Shown: piece after piece, positions 19,185 through 28,327 of the stretch
Position numbering within the stretch: the first letter of the stretch is position 1
Layout of the letters: each line of letters begins with the position of its first letter
Assembly: GCA_009911065.1 (NCBI GenBank)
Contig: QXWR01000021.1
Location: forward strand, 23,261-87,260
Source: Clostridiaceae bacterium
GTDB lineage: Bacteria; Bacillota; Clostridia; Lachnospirales; Lachnospiraceae
Direction: 5' to 3'
DNA: 64,000 nt
The notes under the pieces: model-generated
Databases searched by the model: none
Told to the model about the DNA's origin: nothing
Seen by the model: the letters and a program-made list of their open reading frames with translations, nothing else
Position numbers and translations under genes: made by a program

Positions 19185-19636
19185 CCATATCCACTAGGTT
19201 CTTTTTGTTGCTGTCGGGGACCGGAAGGACCAGAAGGTCCGCCAGGTCCTATGGGATTGAGGGGAGCTACCGGACCAGAAGGACCCATGGGGATGCAGGG
19301 TCCAACTGGTCCGATTGGTCCTATGGGTCTTCCAGGAGTGACTGGTCCTTCCGGACCAGCGGGGATACAGGGTCCAGCGGGTCCGGAAGGGCCTATGGGT
19401 TTGCCAGGAGCGACTGGCCCAACCGGCCCAATGGGACCTATGGGAGTACAAGGACCTATTGGGCCTCAGGGTCCAGCGGGAGTGCCAGGAATGACTGGCG
19501 CCCCAGGAGCTGTGGGTCCGGCTGGAGCCACGGAGCCATATATTTATATAAAAGTGCTACAAACCCGCATGGTTACGGGATTTTCTGCAAATCAAAATAT
19601 TACGGAAATCTCTATAATCACACACATTCTCATGGC

Positions 19637-19643
19637 AGGTGGG
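19637..19643 (+). other. attL core: left junction of the ICE
   Basis: AGGTGGG is shared exactly with 63803-63809. Collagen-gene sequence lies to the left and ICE sequence to the right. Crossover is expected inside this heptamer, perhaps at a GG or GT dinucleotide. Confidence 0.75.
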
Positions 19644-19650
19644 TTTGGAC

Positions 19651-19661
19651 AAGCTGAAATT
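19651..19661 (+). repeat. Terminal inverted repeat, left copy (AAGCTGAAATT)
   Basis: Inverted match to 63776-63786 at the right end. It is 7 bp inside the core on the left and 16 bp inside on the right; probably part of the recombinase-binding arms of attP. Confidence 0.6.
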
Positions 19662-19833
19662 CAAAAATCCCAGAGTAAAAATTTAACGGAATTTAATACA
19701 TATTTTATTGTGACCAGAGAGTTAAAAATACTTTACTGATATAAAGCTGAGTATTCTAAACAATTAGCAAAACTACTAAAAATATCAGTCACAGACGGCT
19801 ATAAAGGCATGGGGTTTTCAGTAATTCTACAAT

Positions 19834-19867
19834 AAAGGACGCTATCTTACGGTGGTGTCCTTTTTTT
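19834..19867 (+). terminator. Intrinsic terminator near the ICE left end
   Basis: AAAGGAC (19834-19840) pairs with GTCCTTT (19857-19863), followed by a T-run. It would stop transcription entering from the collagen-like gene. Apart from this, 19740-19916 holds no gene. Confidence 0.6.
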
Positions 19868-19916
19868 CATGCCTTTTTCTGGTCTGCTGACTGCGGAAAG
19901 GTGGTGAAGCAAAGCC

Positions 19917-20822
19917 ATGCCAGACCCTGCCATGCTGGATTACTTTTATGGCGATGAAGCGGAGCAGTATACCTTCTACCGGATACCCAAGGTGCTGTTC
20001 ACTGACCCCGGCTACCGGCGCATATCTTCTGACGCCAAGATCCTCTACGGCCTTATGCTTGACCGCATGGGGCTATCCATTCGCAACGGCTGGCTGGATG
20101 ATTTAAACCGGGTATTTATCTACTTCACTTTGGAGGACGCTTTGGAATATTTGTGCTGCGGTCATACAAAGGCGGTTTCTCTCTTTGGGGAACTGGATAA
20201 GAATGGGCTGATCGAACGGAAGAAGCAGGGCCAGGGAAAGCCCACGATTATCTACGTGAAAAACTTCATTCGGAAACCGGAAATCCAGACTTCCGAAAAA
20301 CGGAAGTCTAAAGTTCCGCAAACGGGAAGTCAAGACTTCCAGAAAACGGCTACTAATAATACTGAGAGAAATAAAACTGAATTAAGTGATACCGACCTAT
20401 CAATCTATCCGGTCAGGGAACAGGTGGAAAGCCATGAGCCAACGATAGATGATAGGATTGATAGGATACGGGCTTACCGGAGGTTGATTAAGGAAAATAT
20501 TGAGTATGACATTACCAGGGATCGCCTTGGCTATGACGCCGAAATTCTGGACGAGATATTAGACATTATGGTGGACACGGTATGCGGCACAAAACCCATG
20601 GTGCGGATCAGCGGCCAGGACTTCCCTACGGAAGTGGTAAGGAGCCGTCTGTTAAAACTCAACTCGGAGCATATCAAGTACGTGGTGGACTGCTTAAAGT
20701 CCAACACTACAAAAGTACGCAATATCCGTTCCTACCTGCTTACCTCCCTTTACAACGCCCCTACAACCATAAGCAGCTACTACACAGCCCTGGTCAACCA
20801 TGACCTTTACGGCGGCGGGTAA
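19917..20822 (+). CDS. Replication initiator protein A (RepA_N-type)
   Basis: A 301-residue protein. The N-terminal domain (about 15-115) matches the RepA_N winged-helix initiator: YTFYRIPKVLFTDPGYRRISSDAKILYGLMLDRM, followed by the EDALEYLCCGHTKAVSLFGELDKNGLIERKKQGQGKP recognition region. A variable linker and a C-terminal helical domain follow. In ICEs this protein is thought to support replication of the excised circle. It opens the ICE left-end operon. The ATG at 19917 lies after a GGAAAGGTGG sequence at a long spacing; a second ATG at 19932 is possible. Confidence 0.9.
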   Translation: MPDPAMLDYFYGDEAEQYTFYRIPKVLFTDPGYRRISSDAKILYGLMLDRMGLSIRNGWLDDLNRVFIYFTLEDALEYLCCGHTKAVSLFGELDKNGLIERKKQGQGKPTIIYVKNFIRKPEIQTSEKRKSKVPQTGSQDFQKTATNNTERNKTELSDTDLSIYPVREQVESHEPTIDDRIDRIRAYRRLIKENIEYDITRDRLGYDAEILDEILDIMVDTVCGTKPMVRISGQDFPTEVVRSRLLKLNSEHIKYVVDCLKSNTTKVRNIRSYLLTSLYNAPTTISSYYTALVNHDLYGGG

Positions 20823-20870
20823 CTGCTTTTTTCTTGCCTATACCGGCGTTGCCGGAGAAAGGAGTGTTCC

Positions 20871-21224
20871 ATGAAAAAACCATTCGCTTACATTACCGCT
20901 GTCTGGAAGGGTGGCGAGTTTACGGTCGCTGACCAGGCAAGCGTTTACTGCCGGAAAGTCTATGAGGCCGGGTTTACCCCAATCTGTCCGGTTCTCTACC
21001 TGCCCAATTTCCTGCGGGACGCTATCCCCGCCGAGCATAAGGACGGCATTGACATGGCCCGTGAACTTCTGCGCCGGAGCCATGTTCTGATCGTCTGCGG
21101 TGAAGAAGTAGACGAGGCGGTGAAGAACGACATCGCCGTTGCCCAGCGGCTGGGTATCACGGCGACCACCCTGGACGGGATTTTAACGATACGCTCCCAG
21201 GGAGAAAACCAGGTGGAACCTTAA
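20871..21224 (+). CDS. Small ICE protein, nucleoside-deoxyribosyltransferase-like fold (DUF7768-like)
   Basis: A 117-residue protein: YITAVWKGGE at the start, then PICPVLYLPNFL and HVLIVCGEEVDEAVKNDIAVAQRLGI. This alternation of Rossmann-like strands and helices resembles DUF4406/DUF7768 proteins related to nucleoside 2-deoxyribosyltransferases. Its role in conjugation is unknown. RBS GAAAGGAG precedes the ATG; it sits 48 bp after repA, in the standard backbone order repA - this gene - pcfB - virD4. Confidence 0.65.
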   Translation: MKKPFAYITAVWKGGEFTVADQASVYCRKVYEAGFTPICPVLYLPNFLRDAIPAEHKDGIDMARELLRRSHVLIVCGEEVDEAVKNDIAVAQRLGITATTLDGILTIRSQGENQVEP

Positions 21225-21260
21225 TGGTTCCCTCCTGCCAGGGAAAGGAGTGGTGACAGA

Positions 21261-21743
21261 TTGCAGGAAGAAGTTGAAAACAAGTCAGTTGCACTTAGCA
21301 TTAAAACTACCAAGCTGACCGCCAGTGTGCTGAAGGCGGCGCTCATAAAGGCTCTTGCGGAAATGGAGAAGCAGCGGAAAAATCCAAAAGTCTATAAGGG
21401 CAAACAGAGCGTGAAACATCTTGTCCGGCAGGGGGGCGGGGTCAGCAACATTGAGATTACGGACGGCAATATCAAGTCCTTTGAGAAAGTGGCTCGGAAA
21501 TATGGCATTGACTTCGCTCTGAAAAAGGACGCCTCCACCCAGCCGCCCCGGTATCTTGTTTTTTTCAAGAGCCGGGACGCTGACGCACTGACAGCGGCCT
21601 TCCGGGAGTATTCGGGCCGGGTGGTTAAGGACAAGTCCAGGGAAAAGCCCTCTATCCGCAAGCAACTTGTCAAATTGCAGGAGATGGTCAAAAACATGGC
21701 CAAGTCCCTCTCCCGGAACAAACAGCAGGAGGTGGACAGATAA
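21261..21743 (+). CDS. PcfB family protein (DUF3801)
   Basis: A 160-residue protein with the PcfB/DUF3801 core (VKHLVRQGGGVSNIEITD, then KYGIDFALKKD and YLVFFKSRDADALTAAFREY). PcfB of plasmid pCF10 cooperates with the relaxase and coupling protein to bring the transfer complex to the membrane. It begins with TTG at 21261, 10 nt after GGAAAGGAG, and its stop codon overlaps the ATG of virD4 (ATAATGA), implying translational coupling. The C-terminal tail is basic, consistent with binding nucleic acid or protein. Confidence 0.85.
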   Translation: MQEEVENKSVALSIKTTKLTASVLKAALIKALAEMEKQRKNPKVYKGKQSVKHLVRQGGGVSNIEITDGNIKSFEKVARKYGIDFALKKDASTQPPRYLVFFKSRDADALTAAFREYSGRVVKDKSREKPSIRKQLVKLQEMVKNMAKSLSRNKQQEVDR

Positions 21744-22757
21744 TGAAACTAAAAAAAATCAACAAGGCCAGGCTATTAAAAGCCACTTTCCCCTATCTTC
21801 TTATGGGGCTTATGGCCACCAAATTGGGGCAGGCGTACCGCATGACTTCGGGGGGCGACGTGCTGGATCGGGTTTTTGGGGCCTTCCTCACTATTGGACA
21901 AACACTCACAAACCCTTTGCCAAGCCTCCACCCCTTTGACCTGCTGGTGGGGGCCTTTTGCGGCGTTCTTTTATGGTTCGTTGTCTACCAGAAGGGCAAG
22001 AACGCCCGGAAATTTCGGCGTGGCGCTGAGTATGGAACGGCCCGCTGGGGGACGGCAAAGGACATTGAGCCGTTTATCGACCCGGATTTTTCCCAGAACA
22101 TTCTCCTATCCGACACGGAACGCCTGACCCTGGGGAAAATCGCTGACCCGGAAAAGAGAAACGTCAACTTAAACGTGCTGGTCATCGGCGGCTCCGGCAG
22201 CGGCAAGACCCGCTACCACATCAAGCCCAACCTGCTCCAGATGAATGCCTCGTATGTCTGTTCTGATCCGAAAGGTACAGTGGTCGAAGAGGTGGGACGT
22301 GCGCTGGTGCGTGGAGGATATCAGATCAAGATTTTAAATACCATTGATTTCTCCTGCTCCATGCACTATAACCCCTTTGTCTATCTTCACGGGGAAACGG
22401 ATATTCTCACCCTGGTCACGGTGATTATGACCAACACCCAGGGGGAGGCCAAGGGCGGCGATGATTTCTGGCAGAAGGCGGAAGCCCTGCTGTACCAGGC
22501 GCTGATCGCTTACATTTACTATGAGGCCCCGGCGGAGGAAAAGAACATGAACACCCTGCTGGACATGATAAACGCCTGCGAGTGCCGGGAGGACGATGAG
22601 AATTTCAAGTCAGCGGTTGACCTTCTCTTTGAGCAGTTGGAGCAGCGTGACCCAAACCATTTTGCGGCACGGCAGTATAAAAAATTTAAAATGGCCGCTG
22701 GCAAGACCCTAAAAAGTATTTTAATTTCCTGCGGGGCCAGGCTTGCCCCCTTTGACA
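21743..22757 (+). CDS. VirD4-like type IV coupling protein, exon 1
   Basis: N-terminal half of the conjugative coupling ATPase (TraG/VirD4). It has two N-terminal membrane segments (about 12-35 and 60-85) and a soluble ATPase domain with Walker A VIGGSGSGKTR (about residues 147-157) and DPKGTVVEE after it. The reading frame is interrupted after SCGARLAPFD by a group II intron; the second half is at 25543-26312. Joining the exons gives PFD-TLF-AAVREMMAYDEL, close to intact family members. The protein pumps the relaxase-DNA complex into the secretion channel. Function therefore depends on intron splicing. Confidence 0.85.
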
Positions 22758-23533
22758 GTGCAGCGACACGTTGTCGCATATAAACTCTGCGTGGGATTTT
22801 CCTGCAAAGAGGTAAAAGTGACGGAAAGGCTATAGCCTTTCTAACTGATATTCCGAGAAGTGGAATGACGGGGTAACGCCCTGAAACGCTTCCCTTGATA
22901 CTGCGTTGGAAGAAACGGGACGTATTTCCCGCGACTGACACAGCACGCTGAAGTCGGCTGTCTGCACCCGCGACTGTCCCCTTTGGGGGATAAAGCAAAG
23001 CCGAGCCAGAGGTGGCCGGGGGTGTTAGGCCGGAGGTCTATAAAGTACCTATGTCCAGAATGCGGCTGACTACCGCTGACAAAAGCCCGAATGTACAGGT
23101 CTATAACGGGATATGGCAGAAATGCCATAGCCGTGAAAACGGCGTATGTGGGGTAAAGTAAGATTTGTCGATATGAAATTCCCTATGGTGTTACAGGCAC
23201 CATCAGGCATACAGGCCTAAAGGGCAGGGTTAAGGGTATTATGCAAAGATAGGAATATCGGAACGTGGAAAGCCCCGGATGTGGAGTGGATACGCATGAT
23301 GAAGCAATGGGCGGGAAAATCGTGCCGCCTTTTATGGGAGGTGCGGTATAACCGTTCTTAATCCGGGAGGAAAGAGCAGCCATGCTACCTGTGAAGCCGT
23401 GAACAAAGTAAGCGGTGGAGGGACGGGCTGTAGTCAGGAACAGAAACAAAATCATATTCAATAAACACGCATAGGTTCGAGTAGGACTAAGAAAGGCGAA
23501 AATCCAAACGAAAGTGGGGATAAGTAACCGACT

Positions 23534-25438
23534 ATGGCAACAGGAAAGGCAAAGAAGAAAGATAAGTTAAGGCACGCCGAGTATTATGACTTTCAGGCAA
23601 TTCAAGATAAGCTGTATGCCGACAGCAATAAAGGCAAAGTTTTCAAACATCTGGTTGAAATCATTGCATTACCCGAAAACATACGGCTGGCATACCGCAA
23701 CATCAAGAAGAACCACGGGAGTACGACGCCCGGCACAGATGGAAAAACAATCACAGAATTATCAGCACTCTCTGATGAACAGCTTATATGCGCCGTACAG
23801 CGCAAATTAAACTGGTATGCCCCACAAAGCGTCCGGCGGGTAGAAATTCCGAAAGGAAATGACCCAATGAAGAAGCGCCCGCTCGGAATACCGACGATTA
23901 TGGACAGGCTGATACAACAGTGCGTATTGCAGGTCATGGAGCCGATATGTGAGGCGAAATTCCACGACCACAGTTATGGATTCCGCCCTAACCGGAACCA
24001 ACAGCACGCAATCGCCCAGGTTCACAAAAATATGCAGAGAAGCAATCTCCACTATGTCGTAGACATAGATGTTAAGGGGTTCTTTGACAACGTGAACCAC
24101 GGAAAACTGCTGAAACAGCTCTGGACAATGGGAATCCAAGACAAGAAGCTGCTTAGTATTATATCAGCTATGCTAAAAGCGGAGGTGGCCGGGATAGGAT
24201 TCCCGGAGGTGGGTACGCCGCAGGGAGGTGTTATCTCTCCCCTGCTATCCAATGTAGTTCTAAACGAATTGGATTGGTGGCTTGCCAGCCAATGGGAAGA
24301 AATACCAACGGAGTTCCCTTACAAGGAATCGGTCAATTACAACGGAAGCGTGAGCAAGAGCCATAAATTTGCCGCACTGCGGAGGACAAGGCTGAAAGAA
24401 GTCACCTGCGTCCGATACGCTGATGATTTTAAGATATTCACGAACAGCTATCAAAATGCGGTGAAGTTATTCCACGCAACCAAAAGCTGGCTCCATGAAA
24501 GGCTTTCTCTTGAAATCAGTCCTGAAAAATCAAAGGTGATTAACCTGAAAGAGCAGTATTCAGAGTTTCTTGGTTTCAAGTTAAAGGTTATCCCCCGTGG
24601 GAAACGGAGCAACGGACGCGCCAAATATGTAGTAGAGAGCCATATCAGAGAGAAATCTATTGCGAAAATAAAACCAAACTTAAAACGGCTGATTTACGAC
24701 ATTGAGTTCCCGTCACAAGGCAAACGTACTGAATATCAGGCGATTTGCCGCTACAACGTTTATGTAATGGGAATCCATGACTACTATCAATTAGCCACAA
24801 AGGTCTGCGATGACCTTACGCCATTCGCCTTATCTGTCCACAAGAGCCTGCGGGCAAGACTGAAAGAACGGGTTAAAACTGCAAAACAGGTCAGAAAAAG
24901 GAAGATTCCGTGTGAAGTTCCGAAAGTTATCAGGGAACGGTATGGGAAAAGCAAACAGCTCCGATATGTAGCCGGACACGCAGTTGTCCCGATTGGCTAC
25001 ATACGGCACAAGCCCCCAAAGTCCATGAACCGCAAAATCAATTCCTATACGCCCGAGGGCAGAGCCGAAATCCATAAGAATCTGGACAGAATCGACATGA
25101 CGGTTCTTCATTACTTAATGAGGAACCCGGTTCTGTACCGTACTATCGAATACAACGATAACAGGCTCTCACTGTATTCGGCCCAAATGGGAAAATGCGC
25201 CGTATCTGGCAAAGTGCTTTCTATTGGCGATATTCATTGCCATCACAAAGTGCCACGGTATTTAGGCGGCAAGGACAATTATCAAAATCTGGTGTTGGTA
25301 TGTGAAGATGTACATCACCTGATTCATGCTACAAACCCTGATATTATCAGAAAGTATATGGAAATCCTAGGCCTTGACCAAAAGCAGAAAGAAAAACTCA
25401 ATAAGTTAAGAAGCCTTGTCCACGTTGAGAGTTATTGA
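23534..25438 (+). CDS. ltrA: Group II intron reverse transcriptase/maturase with HNH endonuclease
   Basis: A 634-residue intron-encoded protein. Residues about 60-360 are the reverse transcriptase with the catalytic box YADD (within CVRYADDFKIF), plus PLGIPTIMDRLIQQ and GTPQGGVISPLLSN blocks typical of retroelements. A maturase (domain X) region follows (about 380-480). The C-terminus (about 555-610) is an HNH nuclease: CAVSGKV, then HCHHKVPRYLGGKDNYQNLVLVC. Together these support splicing, target nicking and retrohoming. No frameshift is seen, so the intron looks active. Confidence 0.95.
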   Translation: MATGKAKKKDKLRHAEYYDFQAIQDKLYADSNKGKVFKHLVEIIALPENIRLAYRNIKKNHGSTTPGTDGKTITELSALSDEQLICAVQRKLNWYAPQSVRRVEIPKGNDPMKKRPLGIPTIMDRLIQQCVLQVMEPICEAKFHDHSYGFRPNRNQQHAIAQVHKNMQRSNLHYVVDIDVKGFFDNVNHGKLLKQLWTMGIQDKKLLSIISAMLKAEVAGIGFPEVGTPQGGVISPLLSNVVLNELDWWLASQWEEIPTEFPYKESVNYNGSVSKSHKFAALRRTRLKEVTCVRYADDFKIFTNSYQNAVKLFHATKSWLHERLSLEISPEKSKVINLKEQYSEFLGFKLKVIPRGKRSNGRAKYVVESHIREKSIAKIKPNLKRLIYDIEFPSQGKRTEYQAICRYNVYVMGIHDYYQLATKVCDDLTPFALSVHKSLRARLKERVKTAKQVRKRKIPCEVPKVIRERYGKSKQLRYVAGHAVVPIGYIRHKPPKSMNRKINSYTPEGRAEIHKNLDRIDMTVLHYLMRNPVLYRTIEYNDNRLSLYSAQMGKCAVSGKVLSIGDIHCHHKVPRYLGGKDNYQNLVLVCEDVHHLIHATNPDIIRKYMEILGLDQKQKEKLNKLRSLVHVESY

Positions 25439-25465
25439 GATGAAATAAATTCTGTTCCTGATGGC

Positions 25466-25499
25466 AAGCCGGGTGAGCTGAAAGGTTCATGCCCGGTTT
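25466..25499 (+). ncRNA. Group II intron domain V
   Basis: A 34-nt hairpin with the catalytic AGC at its base, a GAAA tetraloop and an outer AGCCGGG/CCCGGTT stem. This is the active-site helix of the ribozyme. Domain VI follows with a probable branch-point A near 25537. Confidence 0.8.
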
Positions 25500-25542
25500 A
25501 GGGCGGGGGAAAATCCGGAGATAACATCAAAGGATTACCTAT

Positions 25543-26312
25543 CGCTATTCGCCGCCGTCCGGGAAATGATGGCTTATGACGAACTGGGGCTTGAGAAGCT
25601 GGGGGACGAAAAGACCGCCCTCTTTGCGGTAGTGTCGGACGCTGACCCCACCTTTAACTTCCTCTCGGCCATGATGTACTCCCAGATGTTCAATGTCCTC
25701 TGTGACCGGGCCTTAAAGGTTTACCATGGCAGGCTCCCCGTCCATGTGACCTGCCTGTTTGACGAGTTCGCCAACCAGAAGATTCCCAACTGGGAGCATT
25801 TGGTATCGGTAATCCGGTCAAGGAACATCTCGGCCCACATCGTGCTGCAAACCTTCAGCCAGTTGAAGGGAATGTACAAGGACAACGCTGAAACCGTGGC
25901 CGGGTGCTGCTCCACCATGCTGTTTTTAGGCGGGAAGGAGGAAAGCAGCTTAAAAATGGTATCCGGCCTTTTGGGGAAGGAAACCATTGACACCATGAAT
26001 GAGAGTGATTCCCGTGGGGCGCAGCGCACTTACGGATTAAACTACCAGCGTCTGGGAAAGGAGTTGATGAGCGTGGACGAACTGGCGGTTATGCCCTCCA
26101 GCCGCTGCATTGTCCAGGTGCAGGGGGTGCGCCCGTTCTACTCCAAGAAATATGACCTTACCCGCCACCCCCAGTACAAATACACGGCGGACGCCAATCC
26201 CAAGTACGCCTTTGACGTGAAGGCTTACCTGGAACACCGGCTCAAAGTAAAGCCGGAGGAGGAATATGAACTTTATGAGTTAGGAGAACTGCCGCCGGAA
26301 ACGGCTGGGTAA
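25543..26312 (+). CDS. VirD4-like coupling protein, exon 2
   Basis: C-terminal half of the coupling ATPase. It has GDEKTALFAVVSDADPTFNFL (an inserted strand pair common in this family), Walker B-like VTCLLFDEF as VHVTCLFDEFANQKI, and the motif-3 region FLGGKEESSLKMVSGLLGKETID. The frame is open from the presumed splice site at 25543; the first ATG inside it (25566) has no good RBS, so it should not be read as a separate gene. A terminator-like hairpin overlaps its stop codon. Confidence 0.85.
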
Positions 26313-26370
26313 AGGCTCCACCGACAGGATATCCCTTGCGGGTTTTCAAAATCGGTGGGGCCTTTTTCTT
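26311..26370 (+). terminator. Terminator/attenuator between virD4 and the T4SS genes
   Basis: AAAGGCTCCACCGA at 26311 pairs with TCGGTGGGGCCTTT ending near 26365, followed by a T-rich run. It would separate transcription of repA-virD4 from the mating-channel genes. Confidence 0.7.
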
Positions 26371-26421
26371 TTTGCCAAAATCCGACGGATACCGGAAAAA
26401 GCAACGTAAAAGGAGGCTGTT

Positions 26422-26637
26422 ATGGGATTCTGTTTTAATGAAGCGGTCAGGGTACTGGAGGCAATCGTGGAGGCGCTAAATGGAGCGTCTGGAAAAAGCT
26501 ATCCGCCCCAGGTTTCCAGACACCGGAGGAGAAAGACAGCGTGCCCGGAATTTACCAAAACCATGGTGCGGGTGAAAAAGCACGTCCGCCCGCCGGTGAG
26601 GGCTGACCCGGAAGAAGGCCGACACCTAAATACCTAA
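26422..26637 (+). CDS. Small basic ICE protein (71 aa), unknown
   Basis: Not recognised. A 71-residue protein: an N-terminal amphipathic helix (FNEAVRVLEAIVEALNG) then a Lys/Arg/Pro-rich tail. Supported by a very strong RBS (AAAAGGAGG, 8 nt before the ATG) and by its position 57 bp before the Maff2 gene. The basic tail suggests contact with nucleic acid or membrane. Confidence that it is translated is fair; function is unknown. Confidence 0.5.
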   Translation: MGFCFNEAVRVLEAIVEALNGASGKSYPPQVSRHRRRKTACPEFTKTMVRVKKHVRPPVRADPEEGRHLNT

Positions 26638-26693
26638 AAACCAGTTACAGATAACCAGCAGACAACACATTTTCAAAAACAGGAGGAAAATAT

Positions 26694-26912
26694 ATGGGTT
26701 TCTTTACTACAGCCGTTTCAACGATGTCAACCTTAGTCGTGGCCCTTGGCGGAGGCGTGGGCGTGTGGGGCGTGATCAACCTTATGGAAGGGTACGGGTC
26801 GGACAACCCGGCCAGCAAGAGCCAGGGCGTTAAACAATTAATGGCCGGCGGTGGGATTATGCTCCTGGGCCTCAAGGTGGTTCCCATGCTGTCCACCCTG
26901 ATCACAATCTAA
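26694..26912 (+). CDS. Maff2 family mobile-element membrane protein
   Basis: A 72-residue hydrophobic protein with two TM segments (about 8-30 and 46-68) flanking a short polar loop SDNPASKSQGVKQL. This matches the Maff2 family found beside VirB6-like genes in Firmicutes ICEs. By size and topology it may correspond to a VirB2-like pilin subunit, though this is inference. RBS CAGGAGG is 9 nt upstream; the VirB6-like gene follows after 17 bp. Confidence 0.85.
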   Translation: MGFFTTAVSTMSTLVVALGGGVGVWGVINLMEGYGSDNPASKSQGVKQLMAGGGIMLLGLKVVPMLSTLITI

Positions 26913-26929
26913 GGGAAAGGTAGTGGCCT

Positions 26930-27799
26930 ATGCAGAGTATCATCGACGCCATTGAGCAGTGGATCAGGGATTTCCTGATCGGGGCTGTCACCGGCAACTT
27001 GTCGGATATGTTTCACGATGTCAACAGCAAAGTGGCCACAATCGCTTCGGAAGTGGGAAAGACGCCGGAAACCTGGAACTCCGGCGTCTTTTCAATCATT
27101 CTCTCCCTCTCCCGGAACGTGGTCGTCCCCATAGCGGGGCTTGTGATCGCCGCCGTGCTGACTTATGAGTTAATCTCCATGATTATTGACAAGAACAATC
27201 TCCATGACATTGACACGTTTATGTTTTTTAAGTGGGCGTTCAAGTCAGCGGCGGCGGCAATCATCGTGAACCATACCTTTGATTTTATCATCGCCATTTT
27301 TCAGGTAGCCCAGACTATGGTGCAGAGGAGCGCCGGGGTTATCAACACCAGTGCCGCCATTGACATTTCGTCTGCCCTGGCCAACATCACCACCCAGCTG
27401 GAGGCCATGGAACTGGGGGAGTTGTTCGCCCTCATGCTGGAAACCTGGGTCATGACCTTTGCCATGAAAGTCATGGGGCTTGTGATCACGGTCATTTTGT
27501 ATGGCCGCATGATTGAGATCTATATTTACGCCAGTGTCGGCCCCCTTCCTTTCGCCACCTTGATGAACCGGGAATGGGGGAACATCGGCACCAACTATGT
27601 GCGGGGCCTTGCCGCCCTGGGGCTTCAGGGGTTTTTTATCATGGTTTGCGTGGGGATTTACGCCGTATTGGTCAATACCCTTACCTTGGGCGGGGATCTC
27701 CAGGCCGCCCTCTGGAGCTGCGCCGCCTATACGGTGCTGCTGTGCTTTAGCTTGTTTAAGACCGGCTCCGTGGCGAAAAGTATCCTGAACGCCCATTAA
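26930..27799 (+). CDS. VirB6/TrbL-like conjugation channel protein
   Basis: A 289-residue polytopic membrane protein with about six TM segments (around residues 55-80, 100-125, 165-190, 200-220, 225-250 and 255-275). The conserved GRMIEIYIYASVGPLPFATL segment is typical of the TrbL/VirB6-like proteins of Tn1549-type ICEs. It probably forms the inner-membrane part of the DNA/protein channel. An RBS (GGGAAAGG) precedes the ATG and it lies tightly between Maff2 and PrgI. Confidence 0.85.
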   Translation: MQSIIDAIEQWIRDFLIGAVTGNLSDMFHDVNSKVATIASEVGKTPETWNSGVFSIILSLSRNVVVPIAGLVIAAVLTYELISMIIDKNNLHDIDTFMFFKWAFKSAAAAIIVNHTFDFIIAIFQVAQTMVQRSAGVINTSAAIDISSALANITTQLEAMELGELFALMLETWVMTFAMKVMGLVITVILYGRMIEIYIYASVGPLPFATLMNREWGNIGTNYVRGLAALGLQGFFIMVCVGIYAVLVNTLTLGGDLQAALWSCAAYTVLLCFSLFKTGSVAKSILNAH

Positions 27800-27835
27800 T
27801 CAGAACATCAAAACGAAACGGAAAGGAGGATTTCT

Positions 27836-28327
27836 ATGGCTTACGTGACCATTACCAAGGACTTGACCGAGGTGAAGGACAAAGTAGCCTTCGGCCTTAC
27901 CAGGCGGCAGATGATCTGTTTCTCCCTGGGCGGCCTTTTGGGAGCCGGGGGATATTTTCTTACCCGCCACTCCCTGGGGAATGATGTCGCCCTGTTGCTT
28001 CTGATTGCCCTGGCAGCCCCCTTTATGCTGCTGGGGCTGTATGAGAAAAACGGGCAGCCTCTGGAAAAGATTTTAAGGAATATCATTCGTGTCCGGTTTC
28101 TGGCCCCGGCGGTCAGGCCGTACCAGACCAACAACCGCCTTGCCGCTTTAGAACGGCAGGAACGCTATGAAAAGGAGGTAAAGCAGTTTGTTTCCATTCC
28201 GAACAAGACCACAAAAGGCAAGCGCCGTGGGCTGGGAACATCTCATTATCCGCCCCGAAACCAGGCTCTCCCCCGCCGACAGACGGCGGGTGGAAAAGGC
28301 CGTAAAGCGGGCGAAACGGGAAGGTAA
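27836..28327 (+). CDS. PrgI family protein (VirB3-like)
   Basis: A 163-residue protein with the PrgI signature: a short basic N-terminus (KDLTEVKDKVAFGLTRRQ), two close TM segments (about 25-70), then a basic tail. PrgI/VirB3 proteins anchor the VirB4 ATPase to the membrane. RBS AAAGGAGG is upstream. Its 3' part overlaps the start of virB4 by 140 bp in another frame. Confidence 0.85.
   Translation: MAYVTITKDLTEVKDKVAFGLTRRQMICFSLGGLLGAGGYFLTRHSLGNDVALLLLIALAAPFMLLGLYEKNGQPLEKILRNIIRVRFLAPAVRPYQTNNRLAALERQERYEKEVKQFVSIPNKTTKGKRRGLGTSHYPPRNQALPRRQTAGGKGRKAGETGR

Larger units (their letters stand above)
18774..19739 (+). pseudogene. Collagen-like (BclA-type) surface/exosporium protein, 3' end severed by the ICE
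   Basis: The start at ATG 18774 is supported by AAAGGAG; an earlier in-frame ATG overlaps the glycosyltransferase. Layout: a Cys-rich N-terminus (residues 1-25), about 110 residues of [12 protein letters not shown] repeats in which Gly occurs every sixth residue, a Cys cluster (FCCCRG), then about 40 true Gly-X-Y triplets ([14 protein letters not shown] and similar), then a non-collagen segment. Host sequence ends at the repeat AGGTGGG (19637-19643); the last 32 residues to 19739 come from the ICE. The rest of the gene lies at 63810-63911 in the same frame. The truncated product might still be made and glycosylated by the upstream enzyme. Confidence 0.85.
22758..25542 (+). mobile_element. Group II intron inserted in virD4
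   Basis: The intron begins GTGCAGCGACACG with a GCGACA/TGTCGC hairpin and ends ...GGATTACCTAT (AY end). About 750 nt of gene-free RNA (domains I-IV) precede the maturase gene, and domains V and VI follow it. It is in the sense orientation, so virD4 mRNA can be restored by splicing. The exact 5' and 3' splice points are inferred from the GTG-start/AY-end rule plus restoration of frame, with 1-3 nt uncertainty. Confidence 0.85.

Noticed and set aside
18845..19288. Minus-strand glycine-rich frame over the collagen gene
   Set aside because: It is the complement of the PPGPPM repeat; no RBS or independent evidence.
22784..25542. virD4 as a plain pseudogene broken by insertion
   Set aside because: The insertion is a sense-strand group II intron with intact maturase and domain V, so the gene is probably restored by splicing.
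27245..27796. 183-aa minus-strand frame over the VirB6-like gene
   Set aside because: Shadow frame; the plus strand encodes a conserved membrane protein.
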